Assembly: GCA_035299425.1 (NCBI GenBank)
Contig: DATGWP010000053.1
Span: 1 to 8,887 of the forward strand
From: Bog-950 sp035299425
Lineage (GTDB): Bacteria > Bacteroidota > Bacteroidia > Chitinophagales > LD1
DNA length: 8,887 bases
Direction of reading: 5' to 3'
This document shows, piece after piece, positions 1-7,113 of the stretch (positions within the stretch are counted from its first letter, which is position 1; every line of letters starts with the position of its first letter). The notes below the pieces were generated by a model. The model saw nothing but the letters and a program-made list of their open reading frames with translations. It searched no databases and had not been told where the DNA came from. Both the position numbers and the translations under genes were made by a program.

Positions 1-2952
1 GCCAAAGGCGGTGGGCTCGGTTAAATCTACACCGCCCTGCATACCACCAAACAAGGAGTTTTGCTGGCTACCGGCAGAACCCTGCACGTTGCTGCCATAG
101 CGCACGGCTTTTTCCAGCAGGTTCATACCGTCTTTCTTATCGGGCATAAAATATTGTGCGCGGTGATAGTTGGTAAATGAATCGTAAGCACCGGCATAGC
201 CCAGTGCTTCCAATGCTTTTTTGTTTACAGCACGCAGGTTAGCGCGGCGGGTTAGGTCGTATATACTTTTGTAAGGGCCGTTAGCTTTGCGCTCGGCTAC
301 AATGGCTTCAACAGCAGCCTCGCCCACGCCCTTTACAGCAGACATGGCGTAGCGTATTTCTCCCTTTTGGTTTACGGTAAACATTACATCGCTTTCGTTC
401 AAATCGGGCCCCTTAACCGGTATGCCCATGCGGCGGCATTCTTCCATAAAGAAGGTAATCTTATCGATGTTACCCTGGTTATTGGTAAGCAGGGAGCTCA
501 TATACTCGCCGGGGTAGTTAGCTTTAAGGTAGGCTGTCTGGAAGGCTACAAACGCATAGCAGGTAGAGTGCGACTTATTGAAGGCGTATTGAGCGAAGGC
601 CTCCCAATCGGTCCATATCTTCTCCAGTTTTTTGGCGTCCATGTTTTTGGCAGTGGCTCCCTCAATAAATTTGCTCTTCATTTTGTCGAGCGTCTTCTTA
701 TCCTTTTTACCCATCGCCTTACGCAACACATCGGCGTCGCCTTTGGTAAAGCCTGCCAGCTTTTGCGAAAGCAACATCACCTGCTCCTGGTATACGGTGA
801 TACCGTAGGTTTCGTGCAGGTATTCTTCCATCTCGGGCAAATCGTAAACAATCTTCTGCTTGCCATGTTTGCGCAAAATGTAATCGGGTATGTAAGCAAT
901 TGGGCCCGGACGGTAAAGGGCGTTCATGGCTATCAAGTCGGCAAACTTATCGGGGCGAAGTTCCTTCAGGTATTTTTGCATACCGGCCGACTCGAACTGG
1001 AACGTACCGTTGGTTTCGGCGCGCTGGTATAGCTCAAATGTTTTAGGGTCATCCAGCGGTATATTGTCAATATCAATTTTGATGCCGTGGTTTTGCTCAA
1101 TCAGCTGCAGCGCATCGCGAATGATGGTAAGGGTCTTAAGACCCAGGAAGTCCATCTTGATTACACCGGCATCTTCAATCACCTTGCCCTCGTATTGGGT
1201 AACAAACAGTTCGCTATCCTTTGCGGTAGCTACCGGTACAATTTCGGTAAGGTCTTTAGGTGCAATGATAATACCGGCTGCGTGCACACCGGTGCCACGC
1301 ATACCGCCTTCCAGTTTTTCGGCCTCGTGCAATACCTGGCTTTCGAGGCTGTTGCCGTTATATATATCGCGCAGTTTTTGCGCATCCGCTATTTCTTCGC
1401 TGGTGTATCCTTCTTTTTCTTTAAGGCTGTCCTTGCCCTCGGTAGGTGCATGCAGCAAGCGGCCAAGGTCGGCACCGGGGCGGTCGGTAACCAGTTTGGT
1501 AAGCGCAATGGAATCGCTCAGTGGTAAATCGAGCACACGGGCCACATCTTTAATACTCACCTTGGCGGCCATAGTGCTGTAGGTAACAATTTGCGCTACC
1601 TGGTTCCGCCCGTATTTCTTCACTACGTAGTCAATTACCTTTTGGCGGCCTACATCATCAAAGTCGGTATCAATATCCGGTAAGCTCTTCCGGTCGGGGT
1701 TAAGGAATCTTTCGAAGAGTAGATTATAGGCAATAGGGTCAATATTGGTAATGCCCACACAATATGCTACCACACTACCCGCAGCTGAACCCCGTCCGGG
1801 GCCTATGAGCACACCCATATCGCGCCCGGCTTTAATGAAATCGGCAACAATCAAGAAGTAACCCGGAAAGCCCATGGTTTTAATGGTGTGCAACTCGAAG
1901 TTGATACGCTCTTCAATTTCGGGTGTCATCTCTTTGTAGCGCTTGTAGGCGCCCTCCATTGTAATGTGCTTCAGGTATTCCCACTGGTTAAGTACATCAT
2001 CGGCATGTACCTGGAACTCTTTAGGTATGGGGAAGTTAGGCAGAAGGATATCTTTCTTCAGGTTCAGGTGGTCTACCTTATGAAACACATCCATGGTGTT
2101 TTCTACAGCATGAGGGACATCCTTAAACAGGGTGCTCATCTCTTCCTGCGTTTTAAAGTAGAACTGGTCATTGAAGAAAGCAAAGCGCTTGCCCTTCATG
2201 CTACCCTCTTCATCGCTAAACTCTTTATTGGTGGGTGTGCTCTGCTTTTCGCCTGTATTGATACATAGCAAAATATCGTGCGCGTTGCTGTCGTCCTGAT
2301 CTATGTAGTGCGAGTCGTTGGTGGCTATTACCTTTACGTTATACTCTTTGCTCCAGCGCAGTAGCACTTCATTTACTTTATCCTGCTCGCCCATGCCGTG
2401 GCGCTGAATTTCGATGTAGTAGTCTTCGCCAAAAATATTCAACCACCATTCAAACACCTTGCGGGCTTCGTCTTCGCCCTTCTTTAAAATAGCCTGTGGC
2501 ACTTCGGCACCTATGCAGCAGGTAGTTGCTATCAGGTCGTGATGGTATTTTTCTATCAGTGTTTTATCTATCCGCGGATATTTGCCGTACAGACCCTCGA
2601 TAAAACCAAGTGAGCACATTTTGCTCAGGTTCTTATAGCCGTTGGCATTTTTGGCTATCAATAGTTGATGAAAACGTTTATCGCGTTTGTCTTTGCTGAA
2701 CGACTGCACAAAGCGGTCCTCTACCAGGTAAAACTCGCAACCAACAATGGGCTTTATAGCCGTGCCATCTGCCAGTTTGTGTTTGTTAGCCTCTGCCACA
2801 AAATCGAATACGCCAAACATGTTACCGTGGTCGGTAATGGTAAGGGCTTTCATGCCATCTTTAGCGGCCTTTTTATACATGCCGGATATGCTGGCAGCAC
2901 CGTCGAGCAGGGAGTATTGGGTGTGGGAGTGGAGATGGACAAATTCAGGCAT
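1..2952 (-). CDS. dnaE: DNA polymerase III alpha subunit (replicative polymerase), 3' end cut by window
   Basis: This is the catalytic subunit of the replicative DNA polymerase III, a C-family polymerase that extends DNA at the fork. The visible part is 984 codons in one uninterrupted frame. An N-terminal PHP domain carries HLHSH at residues 6-10, TDHG around 41-42, CEFY with E73, H95 and NDSHY at 211-216. The polymerase core shows PGRGSAAGS from 385, PDIDTDFDD at 425-433 (catalytic D426 and D428), KMDFLGL with the third catalytic Asp at 601, and FNKSH at 791-795. A helix-hairpin-helix KGVG lies at 874-877. The family is usually about 1150-1250 residues, so the C-terminal OB-fold and tail region lie beyond the left edge. 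The ATG at 2950-2952 is chosen because the PHP motif begins five residues later, as usual. No Shine-Dalgarno is seen. The gene follows the SUI1-like gene by 221 bases and probably has its own leader. Identification is very secure. Confidence 0.98.
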   Translation of the reverse strand, partial: MPEFVHLHSHTQYSLLDGAASISGMYKKAAKDGMKALTITDHGNMFGVFDFVAEANKHKLADGTAIKPIVGCEFYLVEDRFVQSFSKDKRDKRFHQLLIAKNANGYKNLSKMCSLGFIEGLYGKYPRIDKTLIEKYHHDLIATTCCIGAEVPQAILKKGEDEARKVFEWWLNIFGEDYYIEIQRHGMGEQDKVNEVLLRWSKEYNVKVIATNDSHYIDQDDSNAHDILLCINTGEKQSTPTNKEFSDEEGSMKGKRFAFFNDQFYFKTQEEMSTLFKDVPHAVENTMDVFHKVDHLNLKKDILLPNFPIPKEFQVHADDVLNQWEYLKHITMEGAYKRYKEMTPEIEERINFELHTIKTMGFPGYFLIVADFIKAGRDMGVLIGPGRGSAAGSVVAYCVGITNIDPIAYNLLFERFLNPDRKSLPDIDTDFDDVGRQKVIDYVVKKYGRNQVAQIVTYSTMAAKVSIKDVARVLDLPLSDSIALTKLVTDRPGADLGRLLHAPTEGKDSLKEKEGYTSEEIADAQKLRDIYNGNSLESQVLHEAEKLEGGMRGTGVHAAGIIIAPKDLTEIVPVATAKDSELFVTQYEGKVIEDAGVIKMDFLGLKTLTIIRDALQLIEQNHGIKIDIDNIPLDDPKTFELYQRAETNGTFQFESAGMQKYLKELRPDKFADLIAMNALYRPGPIAYIPDYILRKHGKQKIVYDLPEMEEYLHETYGITVYQEQVMLLSQKLAGFTKGDADVLRKAMGKKDKKTLDKMKSKFIEGATAKNMDAKKLEKIWTDWEAFAQYAFNKSHSTCYAFVAFQTAYLKANYPGEYMSSLLTNNQGNIDKITFFMEECRRMGIPVKGPDLNESDVMFTVNQKGEIRYAMSAVKGVGEAAVEAIVAERKANGPYKSIYDLTRRANLRAVNKKALEALGYAGAYDSFTNYHRAQYFMPDKKDGMNLLEKAVRYGSNVQGSAGSQQNSLFGGMQGGVDLTEPTAFG

Positions 2953-2961
2953 GGCAGGTAG

Positions 2962-2993
2962 AATTACTAATTGATAAATGACAAATTACTAAT
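2962..2993. repeat. Short direct repeat upstream of dnaE
   Basis: AATTACTAAT occurs at 2962-2971 and again at 2984-2993, a period of 22 bases, within a very AT-rich stretch 10-41 bases upstream of the dnaE start codon. It resembles the degenerate AT-rich intergenic repeats seen around 8031-8093. Function is unknown; it may simply be repeat debris in the dnaE leader. Confidence 0.5.
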
Positions 2994-3088
2994 GGAAACG
3001 CGAAACGCTAAGTTCGCACAATGGAGGGGTTTTTACTGCAAAGAAAGGTGAAAAGTTATGGGCGGATTTAACAGGTGGTGTGGAAAAA

Positions 3089-3140
3089 CCTCATCCCTCT
3101 GCCTTTGGCATCTCCCTTCTCCTAAAAGAGAAGGGAGAAC
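3089..3140. repeat. Double-hairpin, dispersed-repeat-like intergenic element
   Basis: A perfect 11-base inverted repeat, TCTCCCTTCTC at 3111-3121 and GAGAAGGGAGA at 3128-3138, encloses a six-base loop. A second small hairpin, GCC-TTT-GGC, sits directly beside it at 3101-3109, preceded by CCTCATCCCTC. From general knowledge, this layout (CCTCATCCCTC, GCCTTTGGC, then a pyrimidine/purine stem) resembles a dispersed intergenic repeat found in many bacterial genomes. It starts 36 bases beyond the stop of the SUI1-like gene and could end or stabilise that transcript, but no T-run follows the stem directly on the minus strand. A TTTTT run (3084-3088 on the complement) appears only after the second hairpin and about 12 more bases. 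Confidence 0.7.
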
Positions 3141-3173
3141 CTTTATAGATTGTTTAGTCGTTAATTTCCTTAT

Positions 3174-3506
3174 CTACCCGCCTTTCTTTTTGGTTTTGTA
3201 GCCCATGGCTGTAAGAAAGCCGATGACCTTATCACGCTGTTCGCCCTGTATGAGGATGATGCCGTCTTTTACGGTTCCACCGGTGCCGCATTTGCTTTTT
3301 AATTGTTTGCCAAGGTCTTCCAGGTCGCTTTCGGTGCCTACAAATTTTTCGACTATGGTGGCTACTTTGCCGCCCTTCAACCGCTCCAGCGATACATACA
3401 GGGTTTGCTGGTTGGCAGGCACAGTTTCCTGCTCATTGTTTTCTTCTTCCTGCTTAAAATCAGGATTGGTGGAAAATACTATGCGGTTTTTGTTGTCTTT
3501 GCTCAT
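3174..3506 (-). CDS. yciH: SUI1/eIF1-family translation factor (YciH-like)
   Basis: This 110-residue protein belongs to the SUI1 family, the bacterial relatives of eukaryotic eIF1, thought to act on the small ribosomal subunit during start-site selection; the role in bacteria is poorly defined. The SUI1 fold covers about residues 35-110, with the hallmark KCGTGGTVKDG around 72-82 followed by IQGEQRDKV at 87-95 and a lysine-rich C-terminus. Residues 1-34 form a polar, acidic extension (EEENNEQE), probably disordered. The length is normal for the family. The ATG at 3504-3506 is the only suitable start and is preceded by an A-rich leader (GGCAAAACAACACC) without a Shine-Dalgarno. A promoter-like pair of boxes lies 23-54 bases upstream. 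Family assignment is secure; the exact function is inference. Confidence 0.93.
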   Translation of the reverse strand: MSKDNKNRIVFSTNPDFKQEEENNEQETVPANQQTLYVSLERLKGGKVATIVEKFVGTESDLEDLGKQLKSKCGTGGTVKDGIILIQGEQRDKVIGFLTAMGYKTKKKGG

Positions 3507-3528
3507 GGTGTTGTTTTGCCTGCAAATG

Positions 3529-3560
3529 CAAACTTACTTAAATGGCCGCTGCACAGCAAA
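3529..3560 (-). promoter_or_regulatory. Bacteroidota-type promoter for SUI1-like gene
   Basis: Read on the minus strand, TAAGTTTG (complement of 3529-3536) matches the Bacteroidota -7 consensus TAnnTTTG exactly. Twenty bases upstream of it is TTTG (complement of 3557-3560), fitting the -33 element. The predicted transcript would start about 15-20 bases before the ATG at 3506. The -33 TTTG is itself part of a second TAAGTTTG at 3557-3564. Motif match only; no transcription evidence is available. Confidence 0.6.
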
Positions 3561-3603
3561 CTTAAAGCACGAGTTAAACCGGAATTTGACTAAAAACAAT
3601 GTA

Positions 3604-6600
3604 CTATCTGCTGATAAGTAATTTGCGCGTTACCGATTTTTGTTGTGTTAACACAGTTACGGTATATACACCGTTGGCCAGTGTTTCTACAGGCACCTGC
3701 AGCGTACTGGTATTTAGTTGCTGCTGGGCTACCTTGCGCCCGGTTACATCGGTTATAGTTAACAGGCTGCCTACCATACCATCGGGTATGGTAATAGTAA
3801 CCATAGATGAAGCCGGGTTGGGCACTATGCGTATGCGGTTGGCATCGGCATTGTAAGTACCGGTACCGGTGCACAGGGCTATATCTACTGTAGTATTTGC
3901 TATAAGTGTACAACCGCCAGGTGAAGTAACCTGTAGCGTATATACAGTAGATTGAACAGGTGTGGCTGTAGTTACCTGGCATGTAGGGCAGCCAAGGCCT
4001 GTAGTAGGTAACCATTGGTAGGATGTAAAACCTGGCGGCCCCTGTAGGGTGGCTGCGGCACCGGCGCATACTAAAGTATCTTGCAGGCTGAATTTTTTAG
4101 TAGAGTCGACCGATACGCGAACGGTGTCGGTAAAAGTATTTCCGCAATAATCAGTAACGGTGGCGCTGTATATGCCCGGCTGGTAAACGGTATAAACTGA
4201 ATCGGTGTAGCCACCGGTCCAAGTGTAACTATTGTACCATGGGCCCGCATGTAGTATAGCTGAATTGCCGGGGCATAGGCTGATATCGGGCCCCAGGTTA
4301 AGCGGTGGGGTATTAACACCAGTTACTGTTACTGCCTGGCAATACGAAGACTCGGTAGGTAAACCCTGATCTACCAACAGGCGTACATACCGCGTGCCCG
4401 GTGTGGTGAACGATACCGGTGGAGGAAACTGCTCTGTGCTATAAGCATTGGTAGAGTTGCAGGTGCCAAAATTAAGGCGCAGTAATTTTTGGGTGTAGGC
4501 CATTACGGCCATGCAGGTTACCCCCATATCGGTTACCAGGAAAGAAGACAGACCTGCAATACGCGCTGTGTTTGCCGGAAAGTTGTAAGTAATAGTTGGC
4601 ATAGCGGTAACAGAATCCCAATGCAGTACTTTATGGTCTGTACTGTTTTCTTTTACCAGGTATCCATCGAAACTACCGTTGCAGTTTTGAAACAAGTTAA
4701 TATCTAAAGGCAGGCCGCTGCCAAACTGGCCAAGGTTGGTGGTAGTGGGGGTATTGCCCAGCGATATACCAAAATCGAAACGGGTGATACCATTATTAAA
4801 GTCGGTGGCAAAAATGTGGCTTTTGCCTTTGCTGCGGATATACTGAAATGCGAAGTATTGCTCGTTAGGCACATTTTTGCGATAGGTGTTGTATTGCAAT
4901 ACATTGTTCATAATGTTATTGCCCAGGTATGCGATTATAATATGCCCATTGTTTCGGTCGCACATTATCAGCCAGAAGTTATTGGTTTCGCGCACGGCTT
5001 GTATCTCGTGCCCCCAGCCAATAACAGTGCCCAGGCCACCTACTTCGGCCGCAGCAAAGCTGTTGTTGGTAATATCGGGGCCTATTACGGCACGGTACGC
5101 TTTTATGTTGTTAATCATAAAAGCGTAGTAAATGCCGTCCACCTGAATGATAGATATACTGTGGTTTCGCGTGTCTGTAATACCGGTAATATAAAGCTTA
5201 TGAACCACCGGTGTGTTGGCCATGCTGTTTCCAAAATCGGCACGATAGTAACGCGTAGAGTCGGTTAGGTTATCGTAATCGGGCCAAAAGGCGTGGTAAT
5301 TTCCGTTTTCATCGCGCATAAGTGTTACGCCTGCCGGTTTGCTTGAGCCATAGGTTTGTGTGCTCCAATCTTGTATGGCAGGCTGGCCCACCGCATCAAA
5401 ATCGCAAAAAGACCAAAAGTAGTTGCTGTAGTGGCAGGTAGTGTCGGGTATGAAATTTACAGGGCTGCAGGCGGCAGGTGCTGTAGGTGTGTGTGTAAAG
5501 TATGCATTGCAGCCACTGCCCACATGCACAAAATTAATAATGGAAGTAGTATCGGCGCATTGACCATTAGATGCAATTAAATAAACGGAGTAATCGCCGC
5601 TCTGGTTAAACGTATGTGTGTATGTTGTATTGGTAGATACCTGCACACCATCTATCATCCAGCTATAGGTGGTAGCACCGGTGCTGTTGCTTGTAAATGT
5701 AACCGACTGGCCCGGCAATATCTGAAAAGCAGACTGCGTGAAACCTGCACTAACCGGGCAGGTTACGGTAATGGTATCTGTAAACTCATCAAAACAATCG
5801 GGGTTGCTGTTATCGGCCCGCAGTTTTACAACATACACACCGGCGTTGTTAAACAGGTACGATGCATTGGCCGTGGTAGCAAACTGCACGCCATTAACCC
5901 ACCAGGTATAGGCGGTAGCATTAGTAGAGGTATTGGTAAAGCTAACAGTGCCACCAATGCCAACGGTAGTACTACCTGATGTGAAAGAGGCTATAGCAGG
6001 GTTGGCACATGGGTTAACACAGGACTGGCAGCCCAGCAGGCTGGAGCGTACATTGGCTACATGCCATTGCATACGGTCTGTTTGCCCCTGGGTAAAAATG
6101 CTCATACAGTTGAGGTTGCCGTAATCCATATAGGCCTGGTACATATCCGGTTCATCGGTAGTAAAACCCGACAGGGCATCGGTATTACAGGTATTTACAG
6201 TAGCGCCGCAGGTGTAATAACCGGTAGCGTTATCGGGTGGTGTATCGCATACCTTATCGCCGTTTTGCAGGCAATTGGTATTGGTGCATCCACTTTGAAA
6301 AGTATGGTACAGGCCCAGGTAGTGGCCCATTTCGTGCACCTGCACGCTTGAGCGGGCCTGTGTTTGGCCAAAATAACTTGCCAGGCAAACAATACCATCG
6401 AGATTAGAGCCATGGGCCGATGGGAAATAAGCGTAGCCACCTATTGAACAACTACCCCCATCGCATATACTTTTTACCAGCCAGATATTGATATAACAGT
6501 AGGGGTTCCACCGGTTGAGGTTTTTTAAAGGTATATCCTGCGTGTTTATATCCATAGTGGTTAATGGCGATACATTGCGGGTAATACCGGTAGTAAGCTG

Positions 6601-7017
6601 TCCGTTAGGGTCGCGTTTGGCCAGGCAAAACTGAATTTGTGTATTAACACCGGTAGCAGGGTCGTAGTAACCGGTGTTGGCAAAAGCTTCATTTAAGTCG
6701 GCAATGCCCTGCAATACCTGAGCATCGCTTATGTTTTCTGCCCCGTTGTTATGTATTATATGCACTACCACCGGCAGGGTATACAATACACCGGCGCGCG
6801 AGCCATCGCGGGTTAAGCCATTGCGCGTATCATTATATATGCTGTTCTCGATGGCTAAATGGCGGGCCAGCAACTGTGGGTTAGCGCCTAAAAGCTGAGC
6901 CAGCCTTTGCTCCTGGGCGCAGTAAAAGGCATCTTCTGAAGTTGATTGTGCTGTAACGGTAAATGAAAGAAGCAGCATTAACGAAGCTACTATGGGGGCT
7001 AATAGTTTGCGATGCAT
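3604..7017 (-). CDS. Secreted M43-family metalloprotease with PKD-like domains, propeller-like insert and T9SS sorting domain
   Basis: A predicted secreted zinc endopeptidase of 1137 residues. Residues 1-23 form a signal peptide (MHRKLL, hydrophobic core, TAQ). The catalytic domain runs from about 78 to 335. Its zinc motif is HEMGHYLGLYH at 228-238 (ligands H228, H232, H238; catalytic E229), followed by a CDTPP segment and a Met-turn YMDYG with M297, as in pappalysin/cytophagalysin peptidases. PKD-like domains follow at about 340-420 and 421-500. A third PKD-like domain starts near 505, reaches YFWSFC (C538), and resumes at about 866-899. Between the halves lie about 325 residues with six repeats, likely a beta-propeller. 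Two more Ig/PKD-like modules (about 900-1053) precede a type A T9SS sorting domain from 1062 (IVPNP) to the end (KLLISR). The ATG at 7015-7017 is preferred over the TTG two codons upstream. It has a candidate promoter of its own, behind the lipid kinase terminator. Substrate unknown. Confidence 0.93.
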   Translation of the reverse strand: MHRKLLAPIVASLMLLLSFTVTAQSTSEDAFYCAQEQRLAQLLGANPQLLARHLAIENSIYNDTRNGLTRDGSRAGVLYTLPVVVHIIHNNGAENISDAQVLQGIADLNEAFANTGYYDPATGVNTQIQFCLAKRDPNGQLTTGITRNVSPLTTMDINTQDIPLKNLNRWNPYCYINIWLVKSICDGGSCSIGGYAYFPSAHGSNLDGIVCLASYFGQTQARSSVQVHEMGHYLGLYHTFQSGCTNTNCLQNGDKVCDTPPDNATGYYTCGATVNTCNTDALSGFTTDEPDMYQAYMDYGNLNCMSIFTQGQTDRMQWHVANVRSSLLGCQSCVNPCANPAIASFTSGSTTVGIGGTVSFTNTSTNATAYTWWVNGVQFATTANASYLFNNAGVYVVKLRADNSNPDCFDEFTDTITVTCPVSAGFTQSAFQILPGQSVTFTSNSTGATTYSWMIDGVQVSTNTTYTHTFNQSGDYSVYLIASNGQCADTTSIINFVHVGSGCNAYFTHTPTAPAACSPVNFIPDTTCHYSNYFWSFCDFDAVGQPAIQDWSTQTYGSSKPAGVTLMRDENGNYHAFWPDYDNLTDSTRYYRADFGNSMANTPVVHKLYITGITDTRNHSISIIQVDGIYYAFMINNIKAYRAVIGPDITNNSFAAAEVGGLGTVIGWGHEIQAVRETNNFWLIMCDRNNGHIIIAYLGNNIMNNVLQYNTYRKNVPNEQYFAFQYIRSKGKSHIFATDFNNGITRFDFGISLGNTPTTTNLGQFGSGLPLDINLFQNCNGSFDGYLVKENSTDHKVLHWDSVTAMPTITYNFPANTARIAGLSSFLVTDMGVTCMAVMAYTQKLLRLNFGTCNSTNAYSTEQFPPPVSFTTPGTRYVRLLVDQGLPTESSYCQAVTVTGVNTPPLNLGPDISLCPGNSAILHAGPWYNSYTWTGGYTDSVYTVYQPGIYSATVTDYCGNTFTDTVRVSVDSTKKFSLQDTLVCAGAAATLQGPPGFTSYQWLPTTGLGCPTCQVTTATPVQSTVYTLQVTSPGGCTLIANTTVDIALCTGTGTYNADANRIRIVPNPASSMVTITIPDGMVGSLLTITDVTGRKVAQQQLNTSTLQVPVETLANGVYTVTVLTQQKSVTRKLLISR

Positions 7018-7064
7018 ATACAATCTTATTTTAGTATAGTGTTTTTACTAATAAATAGTTGTAT

Positions 7065-7072
7065 CAAATATA
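7065..7072 (-). promoter_or_regulatory. Candidate -7 box for the metalloprotease gene
   Basis: On the minus strand TATATTTG matches the Bacteroidota -7 consensus TAnnTTTG. It lies 48 bases upstream of the preferred ATG, in a very AT-rich stretch just after the terminator of the preceding gene. No clear TTG or TTTG occurs at the expected -33 spacing, where the sequence is occupied by the terminator stem end, so this is a weaker call than the SUI1 promoter. Confidence 0.4.
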
Positions 7073-7082
7073 TATAAATAAT

Positions 7083-7103
7083 AAAAACAGGCTATAGCGC
7101 CTG
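7083..7103 (-). terminator. Intrinsic terminator of the lipid kinase gene
   Basis: On the minus strand CAGGC, a six-base loop GCTATA, and GCCTG form a stem-loop directly followed by TTTTTATT. It begins about 11 bases after the stop codon of the lipid kinase gene. It should separate that gene from the downstream metalloprotease. Confidence 0.75.
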
Positions 7104-7113
7104 GTGCGGAAGG

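Larger units (their letters stand above)
2953..3173. other. Intergenic region between SUI1-like gene and dnaE
   Basis: This 221-base gap should hold the 3' end of the SUI1-like transcript and the leader of dnaE. It contains a short direct repeat next to dnaE and a double-hairpin element near the SUI1-like gene, both listed separately. I found no convincing exact TAnnTTTG box in the dnaE orientation and no small ORF worth calling. Confidence 0.6.

Noticed and set aside
367..2974. Several plus-strand open frames of 75-221 codons across this stretch
   Set aside because: They are antisense to dnaE, whose minus frame is uninterrupted and carries all the family motifs; none of the plus frames resembles a known protein.
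2982..2989. -7 promoter box for dnaE
   Set aside because: On the minus strand the sequence before TTTG is one base off the TAnnTTTG spacing, and no matching -33 element was found.
3084..3138. Classical rho-independent terminator for the SUI1-like gene
   Set aside because: The 11-base stem is not directly followed by a T-run on the minus strand; the nearest run lies over 20 bases further, after a second hairpin. Called as a repeat element instead.
3570..3625. Terminator after the protease gene
   Set aside because: The best stem near the stop codon is four base pairs (TATC/GATA) before GTTTTT, too weak to call.
3590..6440. Overlapping open frames on both strands within the protease gene
   Set aside because: They are low-complexity shadows of the protease frame, which has a signal peptide, zinc motif and sorting domain.
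7021..7023. TTG as the start codon of the protease, two codons upstream
   Set aside because: The ATG at 7015-7017 gives a cleaner signal peptide (MHRKLL) and is the more likely start; TTG adds only two residues.
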